Positions 41,409 to 49,354 of a DNA stretch of 53,039 nucleotides are shown here, piece after piece (within the stretch, counting starts at the first letter, position 1; every line of letters starts with the position of its first letter). The notes under the pieces are model-generated. The model was not told where the DNA came from. It made no database searches and worked only from the letters and a program-made list of their open reading frames with translations. The DNA is from Corynebacterium sp. GTDB lineage: Bacteria > Actinomycetota > Actinomycetes > Mycobacteriales > Mycobacteriaceae. Where the stretch lies: positions 1 through 53,039 of the forward strand of contig NZ_JAPJNQ010000006.1 of assembly GCF_030826625.1 (NCBI RefSeq). Reading direction: 5' to 3'. The position numbers were made by a program, and so were the translations under genes.

Positions 41409-42191
41409 CTATTTGGCGCCGCGGACGGTGATCCCTCGTTGTGCAAACCACGGCACCGGATCCACCGGTGTCGTACCGTCAGGTCGGATTTCGAAATGCA
41501 GGTGCGGGCCAGTCGAGTGGCCTTCGTTGCCCATGGTGGCAATCTGCTCACCAGCTTTGACCTTCTGGCCAACGCTCACGTTGTACGAGTTCACGTGGCC
41601 GTAGATCGAGATTTCTCCGTTGTCATGCTGGACGCGCACCCATTTGCCATATCCTTGGGCTGGACCGGCGCTGATGACGGTGCCATCCATGATCGAATAG
41701 ATCGGGGTGCCGATGCTGTTGCCGATATCGATTCCCTGGTGAATCCGACCCCAGCGGGGGCCGAAAGGTGAGGTGAAAATACCTTCGGTTGGGAATACCA
41801 CGGTGCGACCATCAGCAGCGGTGCCTTTATCGGCAGTCATATAGCTCGTCGATGGTACGGCCTTAGCGATGGCTTCAGTACGGTTTGCCTCTGGAGCAGT
41901 CAGCGGGTCGATAATGATCTCTAAAGCCTCGCTGCTGGTTTGCAACGACGGGGTACCACCATTCTTGTTCAATTCCTGAACAGTTGATGCCAGACCCTCT
42001 GCGACGCGAAGCAAAGCATCGATGTCATAGCCGTTGATGGCGGGGGCCTCAGAGCTGGCAGGATTAACAGTTGCCGTCAAGGCCGGTTTAGCTTGTGCTG
42101 CTGGTGCGAAACCAGTGGAGCTCACAGCGACCGCGAGGCCGGCGACACTCAAAACCATGGCTAGCCGTCGAAAGCGGTGAGAAGGCTTCAT
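41409..42191 (-). CDS. Secreted M23 (LytM-type) peptidase, copy 1
   Basis: A 260-residue exported zinc endopeptidase of the LytM domain type, likely to cleave peptide bridges in peptidoglycan. Signal peptide about 1-34 (PAAQAKP). The M23 domain (about 137-250) has zinc ligands in HQGIDIG (HxxxD) and HLHFEIRPDG (HxH). It converges on pcrA with a 12-bp gap. It is paralogous to the gene at 42628. Confidence 0.92.
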   Translation of the reverse strand: MKPSHRFRRLAMVLSVAGLAVAVSSTGFAPAAQAKPALTATVNPASSEAPAINGYDIDALLRVAEGLASTVQELNKNGGTPSLQTSSEALEIIIDPLTAPEANRTEAIAKAVPSTSYMTADKGTAADGRTVVFPTEGIFTSPFGPRWGRIHQGIDIGNSIGTPIYSIMDGTVISAGPAQGYGKWVRVQHDNGEISIYGHVNSYNVSVGQKVKAGEQIATMGNEGHSTGPHLHFEIRPDGTTPVDPVPWFAQRGITVRGAK

Positions 42192-42513
42192 ACAAGATCC
42201 CGTCTAAAATCGTGCAGTCTTACGAGTACCGAAAGCGCTGGCTTTCTTAGAAGCGTTTTCAGAACATCGTTAAAGCTACCGTTATTTATTTGTGATGGCA
42301 ATGCCATAAGTGCAGGTTGATGGGTTATTTTGCGTAAAGAACCGTAATTTGCCAGCTCACACGGCGTGTTGCGCTAGTGAATATTGTGATTATTGGGGTT
42401 TGTGGGGATAGATTCTGGGGGTGATTTCTAGGGGTGATTTTTAGGGGCGGTATGGCGCGAGTCGCCGTCTGGCGAGGCTTGGGTGATTGAGAGGAAGTAA
42501 CCGAAAGTGGCAA
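42192..42513. other. Intergenic region between the two M23 genes
   Basis: No gene is seen in this gap. It holds the promoter region of M23 copy 1 and, at 42395-42447, a run of five G4-5 tracts. The right end is the terminator of copy 2. Confidence 0.55.
42395..42447 (+). promoter_or_regulatory. Array of five G-runs (RamA-like or G-quadruplex-like)
   Basis: G-runs of 4-5 at 42395, 42404, 42417, 42431 and 42444. The last units form a 13-bp direct repeat, GTGATTTCTAGGG / GTGATTTTTAGGG. Four of the five match the RamA pattern (A/C/T)G4-6(T/C). They lie 200-255 bases upstream of the M23 copy 1 start codon. Confidence 0.5.
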
Positions 42514-42572
42514 TAAAAAATCCACTCACACCGCTGCAAGAATTGCTGCAAACAAGCTTGCGGTGTGAGTGG
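42514..42572 (-). terminator. Terminator of M23 copy 2
   Basis: CCACTCACACCGC (42522-42534) pairs with GCGGTGTGAGTGG (42560-42572). On the minus strand the stem is followed by ATTTTTTATTG. The loop contains a further small inverted repeat. Confidence 0.87.
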
Positions 42573-42627
42573 AAAAGATGGAGTTATAAAAGCGCTATTG
42601 CTCCTGCAGGGGCAGTGAGCGAAGTGC

Positions 42628-43386
42628 TTAGACGGAAATGCCACGCTCTGCGAGCCAAGCAGCGGGGTCAACTGGCCCACCGCCACCCGGGTGTACCTCG
42701 AAATGCAGGTGGGTGCCAGTCGAAAAACCTTGGTTGCCCATGCCCGCGATGCGCTGGCCGGCGTGAACTTGCTGGCCGACAGCAACATCTAGGGATTCCA
42801 TGTGTCCGTACAGCGAGATTGTGCCGTCCTCATGCTGAATGCGAATCCAGTTACCGTAACCAGAAGCAGGGCCGGAATCGATGACAACACCGTCCATGAT
42901 CGCCAGGATTGGAGTTCCATTGGCGTTGGCGATGTCAATGCCGTTATGGAAAGAACCCCAACGAGGGCCGAATCCGGAAGTGAATACGCCTTCGGCAGGC
43001 TTCACGATGCTAGGTAGGCGGGAGCTGAGATCCGCGGCGATGCGTTCCGTGGAATGAGCAATGGCCTTATCAAGCTGTTCTGCCAAATTGGATACTGGGC
43101 GGAACTCGTTAATCTCTAGGATCTGTGGAGCAACGGTCGACGAAGGGATGAGGGCATCCGCATTAGTCGCCAGGGTGTAGTCCACGTCAGTGGTACCGGC
43201 GTCGACAGTGGAATCCTGCTCGGTGATCTCCGTGGCGTTAAGCTGCCCAGCAGTCGCGCCACCGATACCAGCAGTCGAGACCGTACCCGCAGCCACAGTA
43301 ACTAGGGCAATGCGTCCTTTAACAGTTTGTGACGCGTTGACCTTGCGGTGGCGACCCCCACGGGAGTGAATGGAAGAACCTTGCAT
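42628..43386 (-). CDS. Secreted M23 (LytM-type) peptidase, copy 2
   Basis: A 252-residue exported peptidase. A basic N-terminus and a hydrophobic stretch (about 26-46) form the signal or anchor. The M23 domain (about 130-245) has HNGIDIA and HLHFEVHPGG as zinc-ligand motifs. ATG 43386 (MQGSSIHSRG) is preferred to the upstream frame start at 43413. The domain closely resembles M23 copy 1, which shows tandem duplication; the N-terminal regions differ. Confidence 0.92.
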   Translation of the reverse strand: MQGSSIHSRGGRHRKVNASQTVKGRIALVTVAAGTVSTAGIGGATAGQLNATEITEQDSTVDAGTTDVDYTLATNADALIPSSTVAPQILEINEFRPVSNLAEQLDKAIAHSTERIAADLSSRLPSIVKPAEGVFTSGFGPRWGSFHNGIDIANANGTPILAIMDGVVIDSGPASGYGNWIRIQHEDGTISLYGHMESLDVAVGQQVHAGQRIAGMGNQGFSTGTHLHFEVHPGGGGPVDPAAWLAERGISV

Positions 43387-43763
43387 CAATAGTTTCCGTT
43401 CCTGTTGCAGCAATTCTCGATTAATTCTCAGTGGCGTTTTGTGGGCAGAATCTTGACCGTTAAGCGCGACACTGAATTGTAACCTGTCTGTTATCTAACG
43501 AATGTAACAATAATGTCTCAACGTCGATCGATCAACTTATTTCGGGAAAAATCTTTAGAGATCACTGAGTTTTCCCTTAGATGGGTGTACCCTGCCGAAA
43601 AAAGTGGTGAAGTTGTGAAAAAAGATGGGGTCTGAGCTGCTTGTGACGTCGGTCGTGGAGCCGCAGCTTAGTGCAGAGTAATGCACGTAGAACTGCGCGA
43701 TTGATGCAGGAATTCGACGTGCCGCGATGGCCTTGTTGCGCGAACATGGCAAAGTAGAAGGCG
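43387..43763. other. Control region between M23 copy 2 and the PerM homologue
   Basis: A 377-bp divergent gap without a supported gene. It contains the MtrA-like repeat at 43495-43510. I cannot place the promoter of the PerM homologue with confidence. Confidence 0.5.
43495..43510. promoter_or_regulatory. MtrA-like direct repeat upstream of M23 copy 2
   Basis: CTAACGAATGTAACAA has TAAC at 43496 and 43505, a 9-bp period. The 10-mer TAACGAATGT also occurs upstream of rpf1. It lies about 110 bases before the start codon. Confidence 0.52.
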
Positions 43764-45407
43764 ATGAATAGCAACTCTAGCCCGCATTCCCGTTCTGTGC
43801 GCCGTCCGCACCGTCGCCCCCGGAGTACTGCAAACGCTGCACCTGTCGGCTCTGCCCGGCAATACCGGGGGAGTTCTCTGCGAGGTGCGACGTCGGGCAA
43901 GCGTGGACAACGGACACCAGAACGAAAGAAAACCGCGCCTGCTGCTGCAGAATTGACCATGCGTCAGCGTATACGCAAGGTGGGGTTGATGCTGGCTGTC
44001 CCGCATCTGGTGCTCATCATGTCGGTCATCGTCATCGCTGTTACTGCGCTGCTTATCTCTTCCCAGTCGGTCGCAATTTTGCCCACCGTCATCGCGATAG
44101 CATGGTTGATCTTTCAAGCTGCGCCGGTTGCGGGGGAGGACGTGGTCATCTCCGCGGTACCTTTAGCTCCAGCGCTGGTTACCATTGCGTTGAGTGCGCG
44201 CCAAGTTAACGCCACTGTTCGGAAACGATTTAGCATCATCGACTTGCTGATGGTGTTTGCTTGGTCGCTGGTGATACCGCTGGTCTTAACCGTTATTGCG
44301 TTATTGATGCTGGCAGACGCACAGGCGGTCTATCCCGTTGCGGTCCCGCCAATCGCTTCAGTGTTTCTTTCCGTATTGATCATCCATCTGTTGGCTTTTG
44401 TCTGCGGACTCGGGCCGAAGGCATGGCGTGCGCTTGCGCGGCGATACCGCGTGCCGTCGTCAATCGTCGATGGAATTGTTCTCGGTGCGAAGACGCTAGG
44501 GTGGTTGAGCTTGGCTGCTCTCGGCGTAGGGATAGTGCTGTTCGCCTTGTCCTGGGGGAAGCAAGAAGAAATTATGGTGGCATATCCGCAGGCACAATCA
44601 GGTGGCAAGCTGGCGTTGATCGTGCTTTCGCTGCTGTATATCCCTAATGCGATCATTGGTGTTGCTGGTGTGTTGTTTGGATCCGAGTATCAATTCGGAG
44701 CCGCGAGTGTGTCCTTGTTTGAAACCCATCTAGTGCCGCTACCGCCGGTGCCGATCATGGGGCTGGTACCAGCGTCGTCGGCAAGCTGGGGTTGGGTCGG
44801 ACTATTCGTTCCTATCGCAGTCATCGTCGTGGTGATGTGGCGGATACGACCGAGCCCAATTGCAACTTTGAGTGCAGGGCTTTCGGCTTGGTTGCTCATG
44901 GCTGCAGCGGGCTACCTGTCGGGCGGTGAAATCGGTGCTTATGACAACACTGGTGTGCCGGTCCTGTGGACCGCAAGTTTGGCCCTTATTTGGATTGGTG
45001 GCATTGCGCTGGCGGTGACCCTGATGCTGTTCGTTTTCCAGCGTCGTCAAGCATCCGCGCTTGTCGCCGAAAATTATGAGTCTGCTGCCATTGCTCAGAC
45101 TACTGAGGCTACTGAGAACGCGGGCGTGGATGACTTCGATCCAGAAGATAATGCCTTCGGTGATGATGCGGAGTACTCAGAGTACGCAGAGGAAGAAAGC
45201 TCGAATCTAGAAAACTCAGATGTGGAAGATTCTGCAGTCGGGGAAGACGTTGTTGACAGCGCTGTTGAGGAAGACACAGCTGACAGTGCCGCCGAGGAGG
45301 GCGTAGTTGAGGAGGACGTAGTTGAGGCTGACAACGACTCCGGACACACGGATGACGCCGACAACGGAAACGATTCTGCAGACCGCGACGAGAGCACAGA
45401 AAAGTGA
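43764..45407 (+). CDS. perM: PerM-type integral membrane protein (DUF6350)
   Basis: A 547-residue protein. A basic, Arg/Ser-rich cytoplasmic N-terminus (about 1-70) is followed by 8-10 transmembrane helices (about 75-430) and an acidic tail (about 440-547) rich in Glu, Asp, Val and Ala with loose repeats. Position before purN-purH matches Rv0955 (PerM) in M. tuberculosis, a membrane protein needed for cell division in chronic infection. The orthology rests on family pattern and synteny. Confidence 0.75.
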   Translation: MNSNSSPHSRSVRRPHRRPRSTANAAPVGSARQYRGSSLRGATSGKRGQRTPERKKTAPAAAELTMRQRIRKVGLMLAVPHLVLIMSVIVIAVTALLISSQSVAILPTVIAIAWLIFQAAPVAGEDVVISAVPLAPALVTIALSARQVNATVRKRFSIIDLLMVFAWSLVIPLVLTVIALLMLADAQAVYPVAVPPIASVFLSVLIIHLLAFVCGLGPKAWRALARRYRVPSSIVDGIVLGAKTLGWLSLAALGVGIVLFALSWGKQEEIMVAYPQAQSGGKLALIVLSLLYIPNAIIGVAGVLFGSEYQFGAASVSLFETHLVPLPPVPIMGLVPASSASWGWVGLFVPIAVIVVVMWRIRPSPIATLSAGLSAWLLMAAAGYLSGGEIGAYDNTGVPVLWTASLALIWIGGIALAVTLMLFVFQRRQASALVAENYESAAIAQTTEATENAGVDDFDPEDNAFGDDAEYSEYAEEESSNLENSDVEDSAVGEDVVDSAVEEDTADSAAEEGVVEEDVVEADNDSGHTDDADNGNDSADRDESTEK

Positions 45408-45440
45408 CGAAGGCTACCGTACCGAGTAGTCTGGTCAGAT

Positions 45441-46025
45441 GTGAGTATTCCACTGCGACTAACAGCCTTAGTTTCGGGAAGCGGCACATTATTACAAGCC
45501 CTTCTGGATAACCAAGACGAAAACTACACCGTCGACCTCGTGGTCTCTGACCGCGAATGCCCAGCGCTCGACCGCGCACGAGCAGTAGGCGTTAAGACCG
45601 CCGTCGTCCCGATGCGTGAGAATCGAGCGAGCTGGGATGAAGAACTAGCCAACGCCGTCGGCAAGCCGGACTTGATTGTGTCTGCTGGGTTCATGAAAAT
45701 TCTGGGCCCGAGCTTCGTCCAAAAGTTTAATGGCCGACTCATCAATACCCATCCGGCACTTTTACCAGCCTTTCCCGGCGCCCATGCGGTTCGAGATGCA
45801 TTGGAATACGGCGTGAAAGTGACTGGCTCGACGGTGCATTATGTTGACGAAGGCGTGGATACTGGCCCGATTATCGCGCAGCGTGCAGTGAAAATTCACG
45901 CCGGCGAGGGGGAGTCCGCACTGCACGAACGGATCAAGCAAGTTGAGCGAGAACTACTGGTTTCACTTCTACGTTCTGCCACAGTAGATGATGCTTCGAG
46001 CGAGGTAGTTTTTCATCATGACTAA
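45441..46025 (+). CDS. purN: Phosphoribosylglycinamide formyltransferase
   Basis: A 194-residue folate-dependent enzyme of purine synthesis that formylates GAR. Blocks: LTALVSGSGTLLQALLDN (phosphate loop), the catalytic region LINTHPALLPAFPGAHAVRDAL (Asn-His) and GSTVHYVDEGVDTGPII (Asp). The start is GTG 45441. It overlaps purH by 8 bases. Confidence 0.95.
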   Translation: MSIPLRLTALVSGSGTLLQALLDNQDENYTVDLVVSDRECPALDRARAVGVKTAVVPMRENRASWDEELANAVGKPDLIVSAGFMKILGPSFVQKFNGRLINTHPALLPAFPGAHAVRDALEYGVKVTGSTVHYVDEGVDTGPIIAQRAVKIHAGEGESALHERIKQVERELLVSLLRSATVDDASSEVVFHHD

Positions 46026-47724
46026 TGCAGATAACGTAGATACAGCGAGTTCAGCTCAGCCCGCGCAAGCAGCGAATACCAACAACGAACCAACGACCAA
46101 AGGATCCAACACCGTGGCCAACACCAAGATTTCTCGCGCACTGATCAGCGTCTACGACAAAACCGGATTGGAAGACCTAGCACGTGCACTCTCTGCCGCT
46201 GGCGTCGAAATTGTCTCGACCGGCTCCACTGCAAGGGGCATTGCAGACTCTGGTGTCGAGGTCACGCCAGTAGAAGAAATCACTGGGTTCCCGGAATGCT
46301 TCGATGGTCGTGTCAAAACCCTGCACCCGCGCGTACACGGCGGTATTTTGGCTGACCGTACCAAGCAAGACCACCGTGACCAGCTAGAAAAACTCGAGAT
46401 TGCAGCGTTCGATCTCGTGGTCGTGAACCTCTATCCGTTCGAAGAAACTGTAGCCTCCGGCGCAGGGGTAGAAGACTGCATTGAAAAGATCGATATTGGT
46501 GGGCCTGCGATGGTGCGTGCGGCTGCCAAGAACCATAATTCGGTCGCCGTCGTCGTTGATCCTGCAAATTACGGTGCAGTGGAACGTGCCGTTGCCGGCG
46601 AGGGATTCAGTCTCGCAGAACGTCGACAGCTGGCGCTGGAGGCTTTCACGCATACCTCGAAATATGATTCAGCTGTTTCGTCTTGGATGTTTGCCGAGCT
46701 CGTCGCCGATGCAGAAGATAACTCGGAATCAGAACTTGCTTCTGATGTTCCAGCAACTCAACTGCGCTATGGCGAAAACCCACACCAGGCTGCCTACCTC
46801 GAGCGCATTCCGGGCGCTGGAGGGGTGGCAAACGCACAGCAGTTGCACGGTAAAGAAATGAGCTTCAATAACTACCAAGATGCTGAAGCGGCCTGGCGTG
46901 CTGCGCATGATCACCAGCGGCCGTGCGTCGCGATTATTAAGCACGCCAATCCATGTGGCATCGCCGTCTCGGATGCATCCATCGCCGAAGCGCACCGCAA
47001 TGCCCACGCTTGCGATCCAGTTTCTGCATTCGGCGGTGTCATTGCTACGAACCGTCCAGTCAGCGTCGACATGGCGCGCCAAGTTGCTGATGTGTTCACC
47101 GAAGTGATCTTGGCGCCAGGTTTTGAAGACGGCGCAGTCGAAATTCTGCAGGCTAAGAAGAATATTCGTATCTTGCAGGTTGAGGATGCCGAGTTCGCAG
47201 CCGGCGCAACCCCGTTGGCTGCAGACGAAGATGAAATGGGCTCCTGGGATACCAAAGTGATTTCCGGTGGCGTGTTGTACCAAGAGCCAGACCGCTACCA
47301 GGCGGAAGGCGATCAAGCTGCGAACTGGAAGTTGGCTGCCGGTGAACCGGTTAACGATGAGGTACTAGCGGACCTGGAATTCGCGTGGCGTGCGGTTCGT
47401 TCGGTGAAGTCGAACGCAATCGTGCTCTCACGCGGCTCAGCCACCGTCGGCGTGGGCATGGGACAGGTCAACCGCGTGGATTCCGCACGCTTGGCTGTTG
47501 AGCGCGCCAATACGCTTGCCGACGATGAACAGCGTGCCGTCGGCTCGGTTGCAGCATCCGATGCGTTTTTCCCGTTCGCTGATGGCCTCGAGGTGCTTCT
47601 GGATGCCGGTGTGAAAGCCGTAGTCTCACCTGGTGGTTCGATTCGCGACGAGGAAGTCATCGCTGCTGCAGAAAAAGCCGGCGTAGCTTTGTACTTCACA
47701 GGAACCCGGCACTTCTTCCACTAG
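46018..47724 (+). CDS. purH: Bifunctional AICAR formyltransferase/IMP cyclohydrolase
   Basis: A 568-residue enzyme for the last two steps of IMP synthesis. The IMP cyclohydrolase domain comes first (ALISVYDKTGLEDLARAL ... VKTLHPRVHGGIL), then the formyltransferase domain (RYGENPHQAAYLER, IIKHANPCGIA, DAFFPFADGLEVL). The ATG at 46018 adds about 32 residues before VANTKISRALISVYDK. The in-frame GTG at 46114 has an AAGGAT upstream and gives the usual length, so it may be the true start. Confidence 0.95.
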   Translation: MTNADNVDTASSAQPAQAANTNNEPTTKGSNTVANTKISRALISVYDKTGLEDLARALSAAGVEIVSTGSTARGIADSGVEVTPVEEITGFPECFDGRVKTLHPRVHGGILADRTKQDHRDQLEKLEIAAFDLVVVNLYPFEETVASGAGVEDCIEKIDIGGPAMVRAAAKNHNSVAVVVDPANYGAVERAVAGEGFSLAERRQLALEAFTHTSKYDSAVSSWMFAELVADAEDNSESELASDVPATQLRYGENPHQAAYLERIPGAGGVANAQQLHGKEMSFNNYQDAEAAWRAAHDHQRPCVAIIKHANPCGIAVSDASIAEAHRNAHACDPVSAFGGVIATNRPVSVDMARQVADVFTEVILAPGFEDGAVEILQAKKNIRILQVEDAEFAAGATPLAADEDEMGSWDTKVISGGVLYQEPDRYQAEGDQAANWKLAAGEPVNDEVLADLEFAWRAVRSVKSNAIVLSRGSATVGVGMGQVNRVDSARLAVERANTLADDEQRAVGSVAASDAFFPFADGLEVLLDAGVKAVVSPGGSIRDEEVIAAAEKAGVALYFTGTRHFFH

Positions 47725-48350
47725 TGGCACCGAATTCGACTGCACGTTCGCAGGCGAAAGAGCGTCGTCGCACTGCGCTATTCCGTGAGGCGGCGCGCAT
47801 CATTGCCGAGCGTGGATTTCACCAGACCCGACTGGCAGATGTTGGCGCAGCAGTCGGCATTTCTGGCCCCGGGGTATACCGGTATTTTTCCAGCAAAGAC
47901 GATATGCTGGCACAGCTATTAATCGATATTTCTTCGCGCTTGGTCGCCCGCGGGCGTGAAGTCATGGCCGAGCACGGTACAGAATCTGACCCGCGAGCTG
48001 TATTGACTGCGCTGGTGGCCGCGCAAACCCACATCGCCGCTACAGAGCCTGATTTGATTCGGGTGCAAGAACGCGAAATCCGTAATCTTGTCGACGAAGA
48101 TTTGTCGCGGGTGAAGTCGCTGCAGATGGCGTACCTGCATATGTGGGTTGAAGTATTGCAACGGTGTCGGCCTGAGCTTGACTATGAGCGCGCAAGGCTA
48201 CGCGTACAACTTGCAGCTGGGTTGATCAATTCGTCCCGGCACGTCTACCACTGGGCAGGTGGCGAATTAATCCGCGAGCAGAGCACGCCGATGGCGGTTG
48301 CTGCCATGCTTGCCGAAGCAGACGATCACGATAGCTATGGCGACAGCTAG
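47724..48350 (+). CDS. TetR family transcriptional regulator
   Basis: A 208-residue repressor-type protein. The N-terminal helix-turn-helix (about 15-60) reads LFREAARIIAERGFHQTRLADVGAAVGISGPGVYRYFSSKDDML. The C-terminal domain (EPDLIRVQEREIRNL) resembles the SACE_7040-like group often beside acyl-CoA genes. The GTG start overlaps the purH stop (TAGTG), so it may be read with the purine operon. It faces the etfBA-cytochrome b-hydrolase run 14 bp away. It is not AmtR, which lies at the right end of the window. Confidence 0.85.
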   Translation: MAPNSTARSQAKERRRTALFREAARIIAERGFHQTRLADVGAAVGISGPGVYRYFSSKDDMLAQLLIDISSRLVARGREVMAEHGTESDPRAVLTALVAAQTHIAATEPDLIRVQEREIRNLVDEDLSRVKSLQMAYLHMWVEVLQRCRPELDYERARLRVQLAAGLINSSRHVYHWAGGELIREQSTPMAVAAMLAEADDHDSYGDS

Positions 48351-48364
48351 TTCACAGTTCACGC

Positions 48365-49342
48365 CTAATCGTGCAATGTAGTCACGAATTCGTCGAAGCG
48401 GTCGGCGATCAACTGTGGTTTACGAGCCCAGCGGTTATGGCCTAATTGCTCGGAATAATTTTTGATAACTACATCCGCGTTGGGGATTCCCGCCGCCAAG
48501 TTTTCCATTGCACCAGGAGTGCAGTCGCGGTCATTGTCGAATCGCGTGAGCATGACTGGAATGCTCAGCTCATGCTTCGCATCTTCGTAGTCACGGTCTT
48601 CTCCGAGCAAGCCGCGTTGCTGGTTTGTACGAGAGTAATGACTCCATTCCAGCATCTTGTGCTTGGCTTGACGCCCATAGCCTGGGAGATCCAATTTCCC
48701 GGCGGGTTGGTAGCCAATAACCGTGACGATTGCGCGAATTACAATCATGCCAATTCGCAGTTTTCGTCGTATAGCTCCGGAATACCCCGGATAATAGGGG
48801 CTGCCGACGCCGACGCCGAACATTCCTTGGACGTTGAGCTGGCTGGCTTCGCTGCGCGTGAAAAAGAGCGGGGCAATCTGGCCACCAAGAGAATGGCACA
48901 GCAAGATGGTGGGGTAGTCGGCATCCAAACCGAGGTCCTGCTTAACCGCACGAATGGTTAGCGGATAGTCCTGTGAAGCAAGATGATGGTAACCCCAGGT
49001 GTGTTTGCGGGTTGCCCTGGCCGTCGACGTTCCCTGCCCGCGTAATTCTCCGCTGGCGACGTGGTAGCCGCGACTGGCTAGCTCTCGACCCATAGGATCG
49101 AAATACCGAGCGCCCATGCCAAAACCAGGCCAGATAACAACCAGAGGCTTGCGTATTTCGCTTTCGGCGGTGCCTAAAGGACCTTCGTAGCCATGATCTC
49201 GTGGTTCGAAAATGCGCACTTGCGAGGTTGATTCATCGGGCATCGAGACTTCGAGTAAGCGCGGTGAATTGTCACTAGCGGGCACGGACCCTGCAGCGGT
49301 GTTTTCAGGTTCTGGCATACGCTCTCCGGTTGAATTAGGCAT
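48365..49342 (-). CDS. Alpha/beta hydrolase
   Basis: A 325-residue soluble hydrolase. The nucleophile elbow is CHSLGGQ (Ser151). The likely Asp is in RFDNDRDCTPG and His in LGHNRW (about 303). The N-terminal about 60 residues look disordered. It starts 12 bp after the cytochrome b gene, so it is the last gene of the etfB-etfA-cyb run. It may be an esterase or thioesterase; the substrate is unknown. Confidence 0.82.
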   Translation of the reverse strand: MPNSTGERMPEPENTAAGSVPASDNSPRLLEVSMPDESTSQVRIFEPRDHGYEGPLGTAESEIRKPLVVIWPGFGMGARYFDPMGRELASRGYHVASGELRGQGTSTARATRKHTWGYHHLASQDYPLTIRAVKQDLGLDADYPTILLCHSLGGQIAPLFFTRSEASQLNVQGMFGVGVGSPYYPGYSGAIRRKLRIGMIVIRAIVTVIGYQPAGKLDLPGYGRQAKHKMLEWSHYSRTNQQRGLLGEDRDYEDAKHELSIPVMLTRFDNDRDCTPGAMENLAAGIPNADVVIKNYSEQLGHNRWARKPQLIADRFDEFVTTLHD

Positions 49343-49354
49343 GAAGTATTTTTC

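Noticed and set aside
47724..48350. Call of the TetR gene after purH as AmtR
   Set aside because: The sequence does not match AmtR, while the partial gene at the right edge does.
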